NCBI RefSeq assembly: GCF_017313085.1
Contig: NZ_JAFLNF010000004.1
Span: forward strand, 372,001 to 436,000
Direction: 5' to 3'
Length of the DNA: 64,000 nucleotides
Source: Roseibium limicola
GTDB lineage: Bacteria > Pseudomonadota > Alphaproteobacteria > Rhizobiales > Stappiaceae
Position numbers and translations under genes: made by a program. The notes below the pieces were generated by a model that worked only from the letters and a program-made list of their open reading frames with translations, was not told the origin of the DNA and did no database searches. Within the stretch, counting starts at the first letter, position 1. Every line of letters begins with the position of its first letter. Shown here in pieces: positions 45,126 to 54,949 of the stretch.

Positions 45126-48032
45126 ATGTCTCGACTGATCCCGCAGAGCCTTGAGCGCGCCATAGTCCGTTTTGTTGCCGGTGCTTTTCTGCTGCTGGCT
45201 GCGTTAACGTCAGCGCAAGCCGTTGAACCCATTCCGGTCCCGCTGGATGTGGAGGCTCTGGAGCTTACCAAAGCCATTGAAATGCATATCGAGGCCGGCA
45301 CCCGGCTGCAGGTCTCCACCGCGCCCGGCGCGGATGGGATCGTGCGCCGCATCGAGGTGTCGTCGCGCAGTGGCCAAAACAGCAACTGGGCCGTCTTTGC
45401 TCTCGCCAACACCAGTGATGAGCAGATCGACCGGTTGTTGGTGGCCCCATTTTTCCAGCTGGTTGGCTCGCGCCTGTTCTGGCCCGATCTGGGGTCGTCG
45501 CGCATCGCCTTCCTGACGCCCAGCCAGGGCATCTCCCCTGTACGCGAGAAGAACCTCGAAGCCGACGTTTTCCGCATCACGCTTGACCCGGGCTCAGTCG
45601 TCACCTTTGTGGCGGAGCTGACCTCGCCGGAGCTGCCGCAGCTGCGTCTCTGGGAGCCGGATGTCTACAAGGAAACCCTGAATTCCTACACGCTTTATCG
45701 TGGGATCATTCTCGGAATTTCCGGGCTTCTGGCGCTGTTCCTGACCATATTGTTCGTGGTCAAGGGCACGGTGATGTTCCCGGCGACTGCAGCGCTTGCC
45801 TGGTCGGTTCTGGCTTATCTGTGCATCGACTTCGGCTTCTGGAGCCGAGTTTTCGATCTGGTGCAGGGCCAGGACCAGCTCTACCGCGCCAGCGCGGAAG
45901 TGATGCTGGCTGCCAGTCTGATCATCTTCCTTTACGCCTATCTCAATCTCAACCGCTGGAACATTCACTATTCTCACCTGGCGCTGACGACCCTCGTCCT
46001 GCTGCTCGGGCTTTTGGGTGTCGCGGTCTGGGATCCATCGGTCGCAGCCGGGATCGCACGGCTGTCTCTCGGCGTGATCGGTGTTCTTGGCTTTGCCACC
46101 ATTCTGGTGCTCGCCTTCAAGGGCTATGACAGGGCGATCATGCTGATCCCCACGTGGTTCCTGTTGATCACCTGGCTGGTCGGCGCCGCCATGACTGTAA
46201 CGGGTTATCTCGCCAACGACATCGTCCAACCGGCACTCGGTGGAGGGCTTGTGCTGATCGTTCTGCTGATCGGTTTCACGGTGATGCAGCATGCCTTTGC
46301 CGGAGGTGCCATCGCACAAGGGCTGATTTCGGACGTCGAGCGCCGCGCCCTGGCCATGACCGGCTCCGGCGATCTGATCTGGGACTGGGATGTCGATCGG
46401 GACCGCATCTACACCGGCCATGATGTTGAGGATCTGCTGGCCCTCAAGCACGGCACGCTGGACGGCCCGGCCCGCAACTGGCTGGAAGTGCTGCACCCGC
46501 AGGACCGGGACCGTTTTCGCGCCACCCTCGACGCGGTCATCGACCAGCGTCGTGGCAAGATCGCGCAGAACTTTCGCCTGCGCGCCGAAGATGGTCATTT
46601 CCGCTGGTTCCGCCTGCGCGCCCGGCCAATCGTCGGTTCTGATGGCGAAGTCATTCGCTGCGTCGGAACGCTTCTGGACATCACCGAGGAGCGCACTGCC
46701 GAGGAACGTCTGCTGCATGATGCGGTTCATGACAATCTGACCGGCTTGCCGAACCGTGAATTGTTCATGGACCGGCTGCGGGCGGCGATCTCGCGCACCA
46801 AGGCCGATAATTCGGGCAAGCCTACGGTTCTGGTCATCAACCTAGACCGCTTCAAGCAGGTCAATGACAGCATCGGCATTTCCGCTGGCGACAGCATTCT
46901 GCTCACCGTGGCGCGCCGTTTGAGTCGCCTGATCGGCCCGCAGGACGCCCTGTCGCGTCTGAACGGCGATCAGTTCGGTCTGGTGCTTCTGTCTGAAAGC
47001 GAGCCGGATCGGATCGTTGCCTTGGCCGATTCTCTGCGCAAGGGTGTCCGTGCTCCTATAACCTTCGGCGACCGAGAGATTTTCCTCACCTGTTCCGTCG
47101 GCATTTCCCTGTTCGAGGGCGAAAGCCAGAGCCAGGAAGACATGGTCACCAACGCCGAGATTGCTCTGAACCATGCCAAACGACTTGGCGGCGATCGTCA
47201 GGAGGTCTTCCGGCCAATCCTGCGCCCGCTGGGCAAGAACGTGGTCGAGCTGGAAAGCGAACTCCGCGACGCTATCAAGTCGAACTCCCTGGGCGTCTAC
47301 TTCCAGCCGATCATTCGGCTGGAAGACCAGTCGATTGCCGGCTTCGAGGTACTGGCCCGCTGGACCCATCCGAAGCGCGGTCGCATTTCTCCGGCGGAGT
47401 TCATTCCCGTTGCCGAGCAATCCGGCCTGATCAACGAGCTGGGCACCTACATGCTGGAAAAGGGCGCGCAGCAACTCGCCCGCTGGCAGAGCGATTTCCC
47501 GTTCCCGCATCCCTTGTTTGTCAGCATCAACCTGTCCTCGCGCCAGCTTCTAAAGCATGATCTGATCAACGAAGTGAAAGCTGTGCTGTCACGCACCGCC
47601 GTGACGCCCGGCACGTTGAAACTGGAACTGACCGAGAGCATGGTCATGGCCAACCCGGAATATTCTGCCCGGGTTCTGGAGCGGCTGAAGGATCTCGGCG
47701 CGGGTCTGTCTCTCGATGACTTCGGCACCGGCCATTCCTCTCTGGCCTATCTGCAGCGCTTCCCGTTCGACACGATCAAGATCGATCAGTCCTTCGTCAA
47801 GCCGGACAGCCGGGCCATCCGCCCGGTCCTGCTGCGCTCCATCGTTGCCATGGGCCACGATCTCGGCATGTCGGTGGTGGCGGAAGGGGCCGAAAGCGAA
47901 GGCGATGCGCTGGAACTGCTGCAGCTTGGCTGTGAATACGCCCAGGGCTATCACTTCGGTCAGGCCATGGATTCTGACGAGGCCACCAAATACCTCCGCG
48001 CCGGCATCAAGAACCTCGAAGCCACCGGCTGA
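45126..48032 (+). CDS. Membrane PAS-GGDEF-EAL protein with degenerate GGDEF (NGDQF)
   Basis: A 968-residue protein. A signal peptide (ending TSAQAVEP) leads a periplasmic domain of about 150 residues and roughly seven membrane helices, resembling 7TMR-DISM receptors. A PAS domain (LIWDWDVDRDRIYTG), GGDEF and EAL domains follow. The GGDEF signature reads RLNGDQFGLV, losing the first Gly and the catalytic Glu, so diguanylate cyclase activity is unlikely. The EAL signature reads FEVLARW; the essential Glu is kept, and ELTESMV and DDFGTGHSS are intact, so phosphodiesterase activity is plausible. The ATG at 45126 starts the signal peptide; a GTG at 45099 is less likely. It is the fourth gene after thrC. 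Confidence 0.88.
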   Translation: MSRLIPQSLERAIVRFVAGAFLLLAALTSAQAVEPIPVPLDVEALELTKAIEMHIEAGTRLQVSTAPGADGIVRRIEVSSRSGQNSNWAVFALANTSDEQIDRLLVAPFFQLVGSRLFWPDLGSSRIAFLTPSQGISPVREKNLEADVFRITLDPGSVVTFVAELTSPELPQLRLWEPDVYKETLNSYTLYRGIILGISGLLALFLTILFVVKGTVMFPATAALAWSVLAYLCIDFGFWSRVFDLVQGQDQLYRASAEVMLAASLIIFLYAYLNLNRWNIHYSHLALTTLVLLLGLLGVAVWDPSVAAGIARLSLGVIGVLGFATILVLAFKGYDRAIMLIPTWFLLITWLVGAAMTVTGYLANDIVQPALGGGLVLIVLLIGFTVMQHAFAGGAIAQGLISDVERRALAMTGSGDLIWDWDVDRDRIYTGHDVEDLLALKHGTLDGPARNWLEVLHPQDRDRFRATLDAVIDQRRGKIAQNFRLRAEDGHFRWFRLRARPIVGSDGEVIRCVGTLLDITEERTAEERLLHDAVHDNLTGLPNRELFMDRLRAAISRTKADNSGKPTVLVINLDRFKQVNDSIGISAGDSILLTVARRLSRLIGPQDALSRLNGDQFGLVLLSESEPDRIVALADSLRKGVRAPITFGDREIFLTCSVGISLFEGESQSQEDMVTNAEIALNHAKRLGGDRQEVFRPILRPLGKNVVELESELRDAIKSNSLGVYFQPIIRLEDQSIAGFEVLARWTHPKRGRISPAEFIPVAEQSGLINELGTYMLEKGAQQLARWQSDFPFPHPLFVSINLSSRQLLKHDLINEVKAVLSRTAVTPGTLKLELTESMVMANPEYSARVLERLKDLGAGLSLDDFGTGHSSLAYLQRFPFDTIKIDQSFVKPDSRAIRPVLLRSIVAMGHDLGMSVVAEGAESEGDALELLQLGCEYAQGYHFGQAMDSDEATKYLRAGIKNLEATG

Positions 48033-48088
48033 GTTATCCTCCGACCCATCCGTCTTGCCCCAACCCCTTCGCCACACTCCCACCTCTC

Positions 48089-48207
48089 CGTCATGCCATA
48101 GCTCGACCATGGCATCCATGCCGTTCCCCGTCGGCACGAGAAGCCTGAGCGCGTGGCGCTGTATCGGTATGGATCCTCGGGTCGAGCCTGAGGATGACGG
48201 CGGTGGG
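48089..48207. repeat. Palindromic intergenic repeat, family A copy 4
   Basis: Starts CGTCATGCCATAGCTCGACC and ends GAGGATGACGGCGGTGGG. The second stem is ATCCTCGGG-TCGAG-CCTGAGGAT. Confidence 0.85.
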
Positions 48208-48250
48208 AGTGGTGAGGGGAGTGGATAAACGGCCAGGCAGTGGCATCACC

Positions 48251-48387
48251 CCTGCCATCGTCATCCCGGCCAAGCGCAGCGTTGAGCCGGGATCGGAGAG
48301 CCGAGAGACCCTCAAAGATCGCACACAACTAGCGACACCCCGGCTCACCGCTCCCGCATCTGCGCTCACGCTGCGTGCGGGATGACG
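48251..48387. repeat. Intergenic repeat, family B copy 2
   Basis: Shares the segments CATCGTCATCCCGGCCAAGC at the left end and CTGCGTGCGGGATGACG at the right end with copy 1 (24561-24694). It also shares the CCCGGCTCACCG block; the middle differs. Confidence 0.8.
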
Positions 48388-48401
48388 ACGGCGAAGCAGT
48401 A

Positions 48402-48497
48402 GCATCCATGCCATTTCCTTTCGGCATCAAAAAGCCTGTGCGTGTGGCTGTGAAACGGCATGGATCCTCGGGTCGAGCCCGAGGATGACGGCGGTGG
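48402..48497. repeat. Palindromic intergenic repeat, family A copy 5 (5' truncated)
   Basis: Begins within the element at GCATCCATGCC and keeps the second hairpin ATCCTCGGG-TCGAG-CCCGAGGAT and the GACGGCGGTGGG tail. The left hairpin is replaced by the end of family B copy 2. Confidence 0.8.
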
Positions 48498-48591
48498 GTG
48501 TGGTGAGGGGAGTGGATAAAAGGGCCAGGCAGTGGCTCGGAGGTGAGGTCCGGGACAGCGCAGACGGTTCCCACCCCTCCGCGTCATGCCA

Positions 48592-48708
48592 TGACTTGAT
48601 CATGGCATCCACGCCGTTGCGTCTCGCCTCAGGGAGCCTGCGCGTGTGGAGCGGCGTATCGGCATGGATCCCCAAACAGCAGTGGAACAAGTCCGATGAC
48701 GGCGGTGG
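48592..48708. repeat. Palindromic intergenic repeat, family A copy 6
   Basis: Starts CGTCATGCCATGACTTGATC. The second hairpin is degenerate (CCCCAAACAGCAGTGG), as in copies 1 and 2. The tail GATGACGGCGGTGGGG is retained. Confidence 0.85.
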
Positions 48709-48776
48709 GGGGGAGAGGGAATGGATAAACGGCGGGGCTGGCGGGGAAGCGCGGTCCTGATGAACAATCAAAACGC

Positions 48777-49691
48777 TTATGGAACGACGATCGTGTAGCC
48801 GTGAGCGCCGGCTTCCAGGGCGACGGGTGTGGCGCCGTAGGGATCGCCGTCGATTTGCACGGCAGTTGGTGCCTTGGCGAGGATTTTCGCCTTCTCGAAA
48901 GCTGTCACAGTGACGCCGCGCGCCTTGTGGACGCGACCCAGCAGCAGGGCGATGCCGAAGCGCAGGGCGGAAATCGGATCGTCCTTCTGCAGCACCAGAA
49001 CATGCAGGCCTGATGTGGTGACGGAGGCGTCCGGGCAGACGACGAAGGGCCCGCCATAGAAGCGGCCATTGGTGGCGACGATCAGCTTGCCGGTCAGCGA
49101 CTTGCCATCGACCTCCACTGTCATTTCCGACGAGCGACGGGTCAGGCCGATCTTGATGGCGGTCAGTACATAGGCGAGCTTGCCGAATTTGCGCTTCAGC
49201 GCCAGCGGCAAGGCGTGCACCACATCAGCGTCCATGCCGGCCGACGCCATCAGGACGAACGGGTGGCCGTTGGCGAGACCGAAGTGCAGCGGCTTTGTGC
49301 GGTGCGCGAGGATCGAGCGGGCAATTGCCAGCGGGCGTTTCGGCAGGCCGAGTTCATGCGCCAGGACATTCGCCGTGCCGGCAGGAATGACGGCAAGGTC
49401 CGGCGGCGCAGCGTTGACCTGAAAGCCGGTCAGCGCTTCGTTGACCGATCCGTCGCCTCCGGCAATCACCAGCACATCGACGGCGAGACGCGGGTCAGAG
49501 GCAATCTGTTCGATCTCGCCGGCGTGGGTGGTCAGCCGGATTTCGACCTTGCATCCAGCCTGGGCAAGATAGTCCTCGATCAGCTCGATCCGGCGCGGGT
49601 CGTAGCCACCACTGGTCGGATTGGCGATGATCAGCACGTTTTTGATGTGGTCTGTCTGGCTGTTGGCGCGTGGATTGGCCCAGTCGTTCAC
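48777..49691 (-). CDS. Diacylglycerol kinase / lipid kinase family protein (DAGK catalytic domain)
   Basis: A 304-residue soluble lipid kinase of the DagK/YegS family. It has the nucleotide-binding ANPTSGG near the N-terminus and [13 protein letters not shown] (the GGDGT-like loop), then [15 protein letters not shown]-terminal beta-rich domain ends with [10 protein letters not shown]. It phosphorylates diacylglycerol or a related lipid. The GTG start at 49691 overlaps the rnhA stop (GTGA), giving translational coupling; the longer frame upstream is rnhA DNA in another frame. It is the last gene of the ispH-thrB-rnhA operon. Confidence 0.92.
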   Translation of the reverse strand: MNDWANPRANSQTDHIKNVLIIANPTSGGYDPRRIELIEDYLAQAGCKVEIRLTTHAGEIEQIASDPRLAVDVLVIAGGDGSVNEALTGFQVNAAPPDLAVIPAGTANVLAHELGLPKRPLAIARSILAHRTKPLHFGLANGHPFVLMASAGMDADVVHALPLALKRKFGKLAYVLTAIKIGLTRRSSEMTVEVDGKSLTGKLIVATNGRFYGGPFVVCPDASVTTSGLHVLVLQKDDPISALRFGIALLLGRVHKARGVTVTAFEKAKILAKAPTAVQIDGDPYGATPVALEAGAHGYTIVVP

Positions 49692-50158
49692 GCGTCGGAC
49701 TCCGCCACGTAACCGGGCTTGAACGGGGCCATGCCCTTGCGCGCCAACTCGTCTGCACGCTCGTTTTCCGGATGGCCGGCATGCCCCTTGACCCAATGCC
49801 AGGTGACATCATGCCGGTTGCGCGCAGCATCCAGCTCCTTCCACAGGTCGGCGTTCTTCACCGGCTTGTTGGCAGCAGTCTTCCAGTTCTTCTTTTTCCA
49901 GCCGAACATCCATTCCTTGATGCCGCTGCGCACATAGGTGCTGTCGGTGTAAAGGTCGACAGTGCACGAGCGTGTCAGGGCATTCAGGGATTCGATCGCA
50001 GCGGTCAGCTCCATGCGGTTATTGGTCGTGTCGGCCGCGCCGCCACAGAGATCCTTCTCGTGTTCGCCAAAGCGCATCACCGCCCCCCAGCCACCCGGAC
50101 CGGGATTACCCGAACAGGCGCCGTCGGTGTAAATCGTTACCCGGTTGCTGTCGGTCAT
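49688..50158 (-). CDS. rnhA: Ribonuclease HI
   Basis: A 156-residue RNase H that degrades the RNA strand of RNA-DNA hybrids. The catalytic residues are in [17 protein letters not shown] (Asp), [13 protein letters not shown] (Glu), YTDSTYV (Asp) and [17 protein letters not shown] (His and Asp), the complete DEDD set. The length is that of the E. coli enzyme. The start ATG overlaps the thrB stop (ATGA), and its own TGA overlaps the kinase start. Confidence 0.97.
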   Translation of the reverse strand: MTDSNRVTIYTDGACSGNPGPGGWGAVMRFGEHEKDLCGGAADTTNNRMELTAAIESLNALTRSCTVDLYTDSTYVRSGIKEWMFGWKKKNWKTAANKPVKNADLWKELDAARNRHDVTWHWVKGHAGHPENERADELARKGMAPFKPGYVAESDA

Positions 50159-51120
50159 AGATCCAGCCCATATGCGGCGACGGTCTTGGCGTCTTCGTGA
50201 AACTGCAGCTTCTTCAGGTATTCCATCGGGTCTTTCGGCGTGACCAGGGCACCCGGCGGCACGTTCAGCCAATCGTACAGGCGGCTGAGCAGGAACCGCA
50301 TGGAGGCGCCGCGGGCGAGCAGGGGCAGGGCCGTCGTCTCGGCGTCCGTCAAAGGCCGCACCTTCTGATAGGCATCAAGCAGAGCACGCGCCTTGGTGAC
50401 ATTGAACGAATGGTCGGCTTCAAAGCACCAGGCGTTGAGGCAGATCGCGATGTCATAGGCGAAGGAATCGGTGCAGGCGAAATAGAAGTCGATCAGACCG
50501 GAAAGCTCTTCGCCCAGAAAGAACACGTTGTCGGGAAAAAGGTCGGCATGAATGACGCCACTGGGCAGGTCTTTCGGCCAGTCGGCTTCAAGCTTCGACA
50601 GGGCGGTCTGGATGGTGGCCTGCAGGCCTGGCTTCACTTCATCTGCGCGTCCGGCGCATTGGTCAAGCAAGGGCCGCCAGCCAGACACCGAGAGCGCGTT
50701 CTGGCGTGTCATCGTGAAGTCGCTGCCAGCCACATGCAGAGCAGCGAGCCCTGCCCCCAGTCCGGCGCAATGCAGCGGCTTGGGGCGCTTCACCCACATG
50801 CCTTCCAGGAAGGTCACCATGGCTGCGGGCCGACCGGCCAGCTCGCCCAGCGTGGCGCCGGATTTCATAACGACAGGGGTGGGGCAGCTTAGCCCTGATG
50901 CTGCCAGATGCTGCATCAGGTTGAGGAAGAACGGCAAATCGTCCTTGTTCACCCGCTTTTCATACAGGGTCAGGATGAAGTTGGCTTTTTCGGTATGGAC
51001 GAGGAAGTTGGAGTTCTCCACGCCCTCGGCAATGCCCTTGAAAGAGAGAAGACGGCCCACATCATAAAGCTCGATGAAGGCGGCCAGCTCTTCGTCCGCA
51101 ACGTCGGTGTATACTGCCAT
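50155..51120 (-). CDS. thrB: Homoserine kinase ThrB (APH-fold type)
   Basis: A 321-residue homoserine kinase of the aminoglycoside-phosphotransferase fold, as found in alphaproteobacteria, rather than the GHMP type. Evidence is the N-terminal [30 protein letters not shown], the catalytic loop [13 protein letters not shown] (HxDxxxxN) and the metal-binding IDFYFACTD. It makes O-phosphohomoserine, the substrate of ThrC encoded at 41.7 kb. It lies five bases after ispH and overlaps rnhA. Confidence 0.96.
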   Translation of the reverse strand: MAVYTDVADEELAAFIELYDVGRLLSFKGIAEGVENSNFLVHTEKANFILTLYEKRVNKDDLPFFLNLMQHLAASGLSCPTPVVMKSGATLGELAGRPAAMVTFLEGMWVKRPKPLHCAGLGAGLAALHVAGSDFTMTRQNALSVSGWRPLLDQCAGRADEVKPGLQATIQTALSKLEADWPKDLPSGVIHADLFPDNVFFLGEELSGLIDFYFACTDSFAYDIAICLNAWCFEADHSFNVTKARALLDAYQKVRPLTDAETTALPLLARGASMRFLLSRLYDWLNVPPGALVTPKDPMEYLKKLQFHEDAKTVAAYGLDL

Positions 51121-51125
51121 TTATC

Positions 51126-52112
51126 CTACTCGGCCGCGTCGCGCAGCTCGCGCAATTCGCGGGGGAGGTTGAAGGCGATGGTTTCTTCCGCCGTGCGGAC
51201 GATTTCCACCGTCACGTCATAGCGTTCGCCAAAGGCGGCGATGATTTCTTCCACCAATGTCTCCGGCGCAGAGGCACCGGCTGTGAGGCCGAGGGTGGAG
51301 ATGCCCTCGAATGCGGCCCAGTCGATCTCGCTGGCCCGCTGGATCAGGTGCGAGACCCGGCATCCGGAGCGCTCTCCCACTTCGCGCAGACGCTGTGAGT
51401 TGGAGGAGTTCGGAGCGCCAACCACGATCATTGCATCGACGCGCGGCGCGACTTCCTTTACGGCTTCTTGCCGGTTGGTCGTGGCGTAGCAGATGTCTTC
51501 CTTGTGCGGAGCGACGATCTGCGGAAAGCGCTCCTGCAGGACGGCAACGATGCCGGCCGTATCGTCCACCGACAAGGTGGTCTGGGTGATGAAGGCAAGC
51601 GGCTGGTCAGTCTTCGGCTGGAAAGCCCGTGCGTCAGCTTCGGTTTCAATCAGACTGACGGTGCCTTCGGGCAGCTGGCCCATGGTGCCGATTACTTCAG
51701 GATGGCCGGCATGGCCGATCAGCACGATCTCGCGCTCGCGCCGGAAATGGATCTCGGCTTCCTTATGCACCTTTGAAACGAGCGGGCAGGTGGCATCCAG
51801 AAAGAACATGTTGCGCGCCTGGGCATCCGCTGGCACGGATTTCGGCACGCCGTGGGCGGAAAAGATCACCGGGCGGTCCGCATGATCTGCCGGGATCTCG
51901 CCCAGTTCCTCGACAAACACGGCGCCCTTGGCCTTCAGCCCGTCGACCACGTATTTGTTGTGAACGATCTCATGGCGCACGTAGACCGGCTGGCCGAATT
52001 TCTTCAGCGCCAGTTCGACGATCTGGATTGCCCGGTCGACACCGGCGCAAAATCCGCGCGGTGCGCAGAGGTGAACCGTCAGGGGCGGCTTGGAAGTCGT
52101 GGCGGAAATCAT
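51126..52112 (-). CDS. ispH: 4-hydroxy-3-methylbut-2-enyl diphosphate reductase IspH
   Basis: A 328-residue [4Fe-4S] enzyme, last step of the MEP isoprenoid pathway, giving IPP and DMAPP. The three cluster Cys are in [12 protein letters not shown] (C22), [11 protein letters not shown] and [11 protein letters not shown]. The HGVPKSV and [11 protein letters not shown] loops and [11 protein letters not shown] are also conserved. It is the first gene of the minus-strand operon ispH-thrB-rnhA-dagK and is divergent from the lipoprotein gene. Confidence 0.98.
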   Translation of the reverse strand: MISATTSKPPLTVHLCAPRGFCAGVDRAIQIVELALKKFGQPVYVRHEIVHNKYVVDGLKAKGAVFVEELGEIPADHADRPVIFSAHGVPKSVPADAQARNMFFLDATCPLVSKVHKEAEIHFRREREIVLIGHAGHPEVIGTMGQLPEGTVSLIETEADARAFQPKTDQPLAFITQTTLSVDDTAGIVAVLQERFPQIVAPHKEDICYATTNRQEAVKEVAPRVDAMIVVGAPNSSNSQRLREVGERSGCRVSHLIQRASEIDWAAFEGISTLGLTAGASAPETLVEEIIAAFGERYDVTVEIVRTAEETIAFNLPRELRELRDAAE

Positions 52113-52323
52113 GCCTGTCCTTTTGCCTATGTCTCATGCGCAATAAGGGGATCTCCCCGGCCTGTGTCAAGGTTCAAACCGGGCAGGCTTTTAAAGCGTG
52201 GGGATTTGCAAAGCCCGCTTTGGTGGCGCTCATCATAACCTCCAGGCGTCTCCCGCACTCGCCAAGCGGTTTTGGACCTGCTATGACCCTTGCCGGATAT
52301 GTGTAGGGAGTGATCGGCCGGTG

Positions 52324-52968
52324 ATGGGTAAAGGCTTTGAAACACTGACACCTTTTCTGCGCAAAAGTGCGCTGCTGGGTGTTGCCGGATTGGCGTTGGC
52401 CCTTGGCGGCTGCCTGGGTGACAGGTCTGAGGTTCAAACCGGACCGCAGGCTGGGGCGCAAGCCGGGACCGATGGACGCAGCACGGTGACGAAGATCATC
52501 TCCGGTGGCCAGGCGCCGCTGGAAATCGATCCGGAAGCCCTGTCGTCCGACATTTACTGTCCCTCGATCCGCCTTCAGCCCGGCGCGCATCTGATCATGT
52601 CTTATGAACGGGGCAAGCAAGATGAGCCGAAGGGCCTGCGCTACCAGGCAACTGTCCAGGATTGGGCACGTGGCTGTACGCGTGAAGGCGTCGATCAGGC
52701 ACGGATCAAGGTCGGCGTTTCCGGGTATGTCACCCCCGGCCCGGCCTGGCCGGGTGGCGAAGTGCTGCTTCCAGTTCGCATCGTGATCACCACCGGCGAG
52801 GAGGGCGTCAAGCCGCTGACGTCTGAGTTGATCAGTGTGCCGGTAACAATCGGTGCGGGTGCTCCGAGCGAGGCCTGGACCATGGTTGAGAGCAGTTTCG
52901 TCGTGCCACGCAATGCGGAAATGCAGATTCTTGTTGGATTCGACGAGAAGGCGACCGCCAAGCGCTAA
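52324..52968 (+). CDS. Putative lipoprotein, 214 aa
   Basis: A protein with a signal sequence and a lipobox, LALGGC, around residues 24-29 (LGVAGLALALGGCLGD). This predicts lipidation at that Cys and anchoring in the membrane. The mature part is beta-rich, with two more Cys (DIYCPSIRLQPGAHLIMSYE and VQDWARGCTREG), and no named domain is recognised with confidence. ATG 52324 is preceded in frame by GTG at 52321. It is divergent from ispH and precedes the glycine riboswitch, with no clear operon link to gcvT. Confidence 0.8.
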   Translation: MGKGFETLTPFLRKSALLGVAGLALALGGCLGDRSEVQTGPQAGAQAGTDGRSTVTKIISGGQAPLEIDPEALSSDIYCPSIRLQPGAHLIMSYERGKQDEPKGLRYQATVQDWARGCTREGVDQARIKVGVSGYVTPGPAWPGGEVLLPVRIVITTGEEGVKPLTSELISVPVTIGAGAPSEAWTMVESSFVVPRNAEMQILVGFDEKATAKR

Positions 52969-53105
52969 AGCGCGGCCTCATTGATATTGACAAGGGGCCG
53001 GGGGCAGGGAAAAATCCTCCCGGTTCAGGTTCGGGTCGTTCCCGGGCCATCGGAGCGTCTGTCTCGCGGCACATTGTCTTGCGGCAAACGGTTCGAAAAA
53101 CCCTA

Positions 53106-53322
53106 GCGGGAGAGGCCGGGTGAAAAACACCGGCGCCGAAGGAGCAACCGCCCCGGAAACTCTCAGGCAAAAGGACCGCTGGGACACAACGCTCTGGAAA
53201 GCAGTTTTTCGACCTGGTGCAAATGCACCGGGCTGAAACGGCTCACCGAAGGAGTAACCGGTCTGACGCGCCTTGATGGCGAACCTTCCGGGAAATCTCT
53301 CAGGTATCTCGGACAGAGGGGG
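53106..53322 (+). ncRNA. Tandem glycine riboswitch upstream of gcvT
   Basis: Two glycine aptamers lie in series. Aptamer 1 (about 53106-53180) runs from GCGGGAGAGGCC through GCCGAAGGAGCAACC and CTCTCAGGCAAAAGGACCGC. Aptamer 2 (about 53191-53322) runs from CTCTGGAAAGCAG through ACCGAAGGAGTAACC and CTCTCAGGTATCTCGGACAGAGG. The conserved GCCGAAGGRG and CTCTCAGG cores occur twice, as in the known gcvT class. Glycine binding normally turns on glycine-cleavage expression. No clear downstream terminator is visible, so control may act on translation or on anti-termination. Confidence 0.96.
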
Positions 53323-53393
53323 CACGGACGGATGTCATCATGAGTGTCATGAGATGTCTGGGACCGTGTGACTCTAATGTTTGAGGATCCTGG

Positions 53394-54545
53394 ATGGCCG
53401 ACGCAACAGTTGCAGGCGACCTGAAGAAAACCCCTTTGTATGATCTCCACGTGGAGCTGGGGGCCCGTATGGTGCCTTTCGCGGGTTATGACATGCCCGT
53501 GCAATACCCCTCCGGGATCATGACCGAACACAAGGCCACTCGCGACAGCGCCGGCCTGTTCGATGTGTCCCACATGGGTCAGGCCCTGCTGATCGGCCCC
53601 GATCACGCAACCACCGCCAAGGCGCTGGAAGCCCTGACCCCCTCCAATTTTGTCGAGCTTGGATTTGGGCGTCAGCGCTACACCGTGCTGCTGAACGACG
53701 AAGGCGGCATCATCGACGATTTGATGGTGTCTCGCCCGCTCGATCCGGCGCAGGATGGCACGCTGATGCTGGTGGTCAATGCCGCCTGCAAGGACGGCGA
53801 CTACGCCCATATCGCCGCCAACCTGCCCGATAACGTCACGCTTCAGATCATCGAAGACCGCGCACTGATCGCCGTGCAGGGGCCGCTGGCTGTGGAGGCC
53901 GTCGCTGCCCATGCACCGGCTGCGGCCGAGCTTGGCTTCATGTCTGCCGCACCGATGGAATTCGACGGCATTGCCGTTCACATGGCCCGCGCCGGATACA
54001 CCGGTGAGGATGGTGTGGAAATGTCCGTGCCGGCCGGCGCCGCAGAGGCCATTGCCCGCGCGCTGCTGGCAGATGACCGGGTGTCGCCGATTGGCCTTGG
54101 CGCTCGCGACAGTCTGCGTCTGGAAGCTGGCCTGTGCCTCTACGGTCACGACATCGACCAGAGCACCTCTCCGGTGGAAGGCAACATCACATTCTGCATG
54201 CAGAAACGACGCCGCGAGGAAGGTGGCTTCCCCGGTGCCGAGCGCATCCAGAGCGAGCTGAAAGACGGTCCGGGCCGCATTCGCATCGGCCTGAAGCTGG
54301 AAGGCCGTGCGCCTGCCCGGGAAGGCGCTGAAATTCGCCTTCCCGAGGGTGGCCCTGTCGGCACACTGACCTCCGGTGGCTTTGCCCCGACCCTCGGTGC
54401 ACCGATCGCCATGGGTTATGTGGCAACCGAGCATTCCAAGCCAGGCACCAAACTTGAACTGATCGTACGCGGCAAGGCACTGCCGGCGGAAGTCATTGAG
54501 ATGCCCTTCGTGCCAAACCGCTACTACCGCAAACCAAAAACTTGA
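53394..54545 (+). CDS. gcvT: Aminomethyltransferase GcvT (glycine cleavage T-protein)
   Basis: A 383-residue folate-dependent T-protein that transfers the methylene group from the H-protein-bound aminomethyl lipoate to tetrahydrofolate. Landmarks are [25 protein letters not shown], the catalytic Asp region [21 protein letters not shown] and [19 protein letters not shown]. The length is standard. ATG at 53394 has GAGGA six bases upstream. It is the first gene after the glycine riboswitch and lies 28 bp before gcvH. Confidence 0.97.
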   Translation: MADATVAGDLKKTPLYDLHVELGARMVPFAGYDMPVQYPSGIMTEHKATRDSAGLFDVSHMGQALLIGPDHATTAKALEALTPSNFVELGFGRQRYTVLLNDEGGIIDDLMVSRPLDPAQDGTLMLVVNAACKDGDYAHIAANLPDNVTLQIIEDRALIAVQGPLAVEAVAAHAPAAAELGFMSAAPMEFDGIAVHMARAGYTGEDGVEMSVPAGAAEAIARALLADDRVSPIGLGARDSLRLEAGLCLYGHDIDQSTSPVEGNITFCMQKRRREEGGFPGAERIQSELKDGPGRIRIGLKLEGRAPAREGAEIRLPEGGPVGTLTSGGFAPTLGAPIAMGYVATEHSKPGTKLELIVRGKALPAEVIEMPFVPNRYYRKPKT

Positions 54546-54573
54546 TGATTTCCAGAGACCAGGGACGCACCCA

Positions 54574-54945
54574 ATGACCACCTATTACACCAAAGACCAC
54601 GAGTGGATTGCCGTTGAAGGCGACACCGCCACTGTTGGCGTCACCGACTATGCCCAGAGCCAGCTTGGCGATGTGGTCTTCGTCGAGTTGCCGGAAGTCG
54701 GTAAGACACTGGCCCAGGGCGACGAAGCTGCCGTGGTGGAATCCGTCAAGGCGGCTTCTGAAGTCTACGCACCGATCGACGGTGATGTGGCTGAAGCCAA
54801 CGATGCGCTGGCCGATGAGCCGGCCAAGGTCAACGAAGATCCGGAAGGTACTGCCTGGTTCATCAAGCTGACCATCACCAACAAGGATCAGCTGTCCGAC
54901 CTGATGGACGAAGCGGCCTACAAGTCCTACGTCGCAGGCCTCTGA
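54574..54945 (+). CDS. gcvH: Glycine cleavage system H-protein
   Basis: A 123-residue lipoyl carrier that shuttles the aminomethyl group between P-, T- and L-proteins. The lipoylated Lys is in [17 protein letters not shown] (about residue 64). The N-terminus [12 protein letters not shown] and the C-terminal [12 protein letters not shown] are typical. ATG 54574 gives the standard length. The OsmC gene starts only four bases after its stop. Confidence 0.97.
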   Translation: MTTYYTKDHEWIAVEGDTATVGVTDYAQSQLGDVVFVELPEVGKTLAQGDEAAVVESVKAASEVYAPIDGDVAEANDALADEPAKVNEDPEGTAWFIKLTITNKDQLSDLMDEAAYKSYVAGL

Positions 54946-54949
54946 TCTG

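Larger units (their letters stand above)
48033..48776. other. Repeat island between the GGDEF/EAL gene and the diacylglycerol kinase gene
   Basis: 744 bp between convergent genes. It contains family A copies 4, 5 and 6 and family B copy 2, with GGTGGGAGTGGTGAGGGGAG-like spacers repeated between them. No gene or RNA gene is recognised. Confidence 0.85.

Noticed and set aside
48033..48776. Possible CRISPR array
   Set aside because: The repeats are about 120 bp, irregularly spaced and internally palindromic, with no uniform spacers and no cas genes.
48777..52112. A novel defence or mobile island in the ispH-dagK region
   Set aside because: All genes are standard housekeeping members in a known alphaproteobacterial order with overlapping stops and starts.
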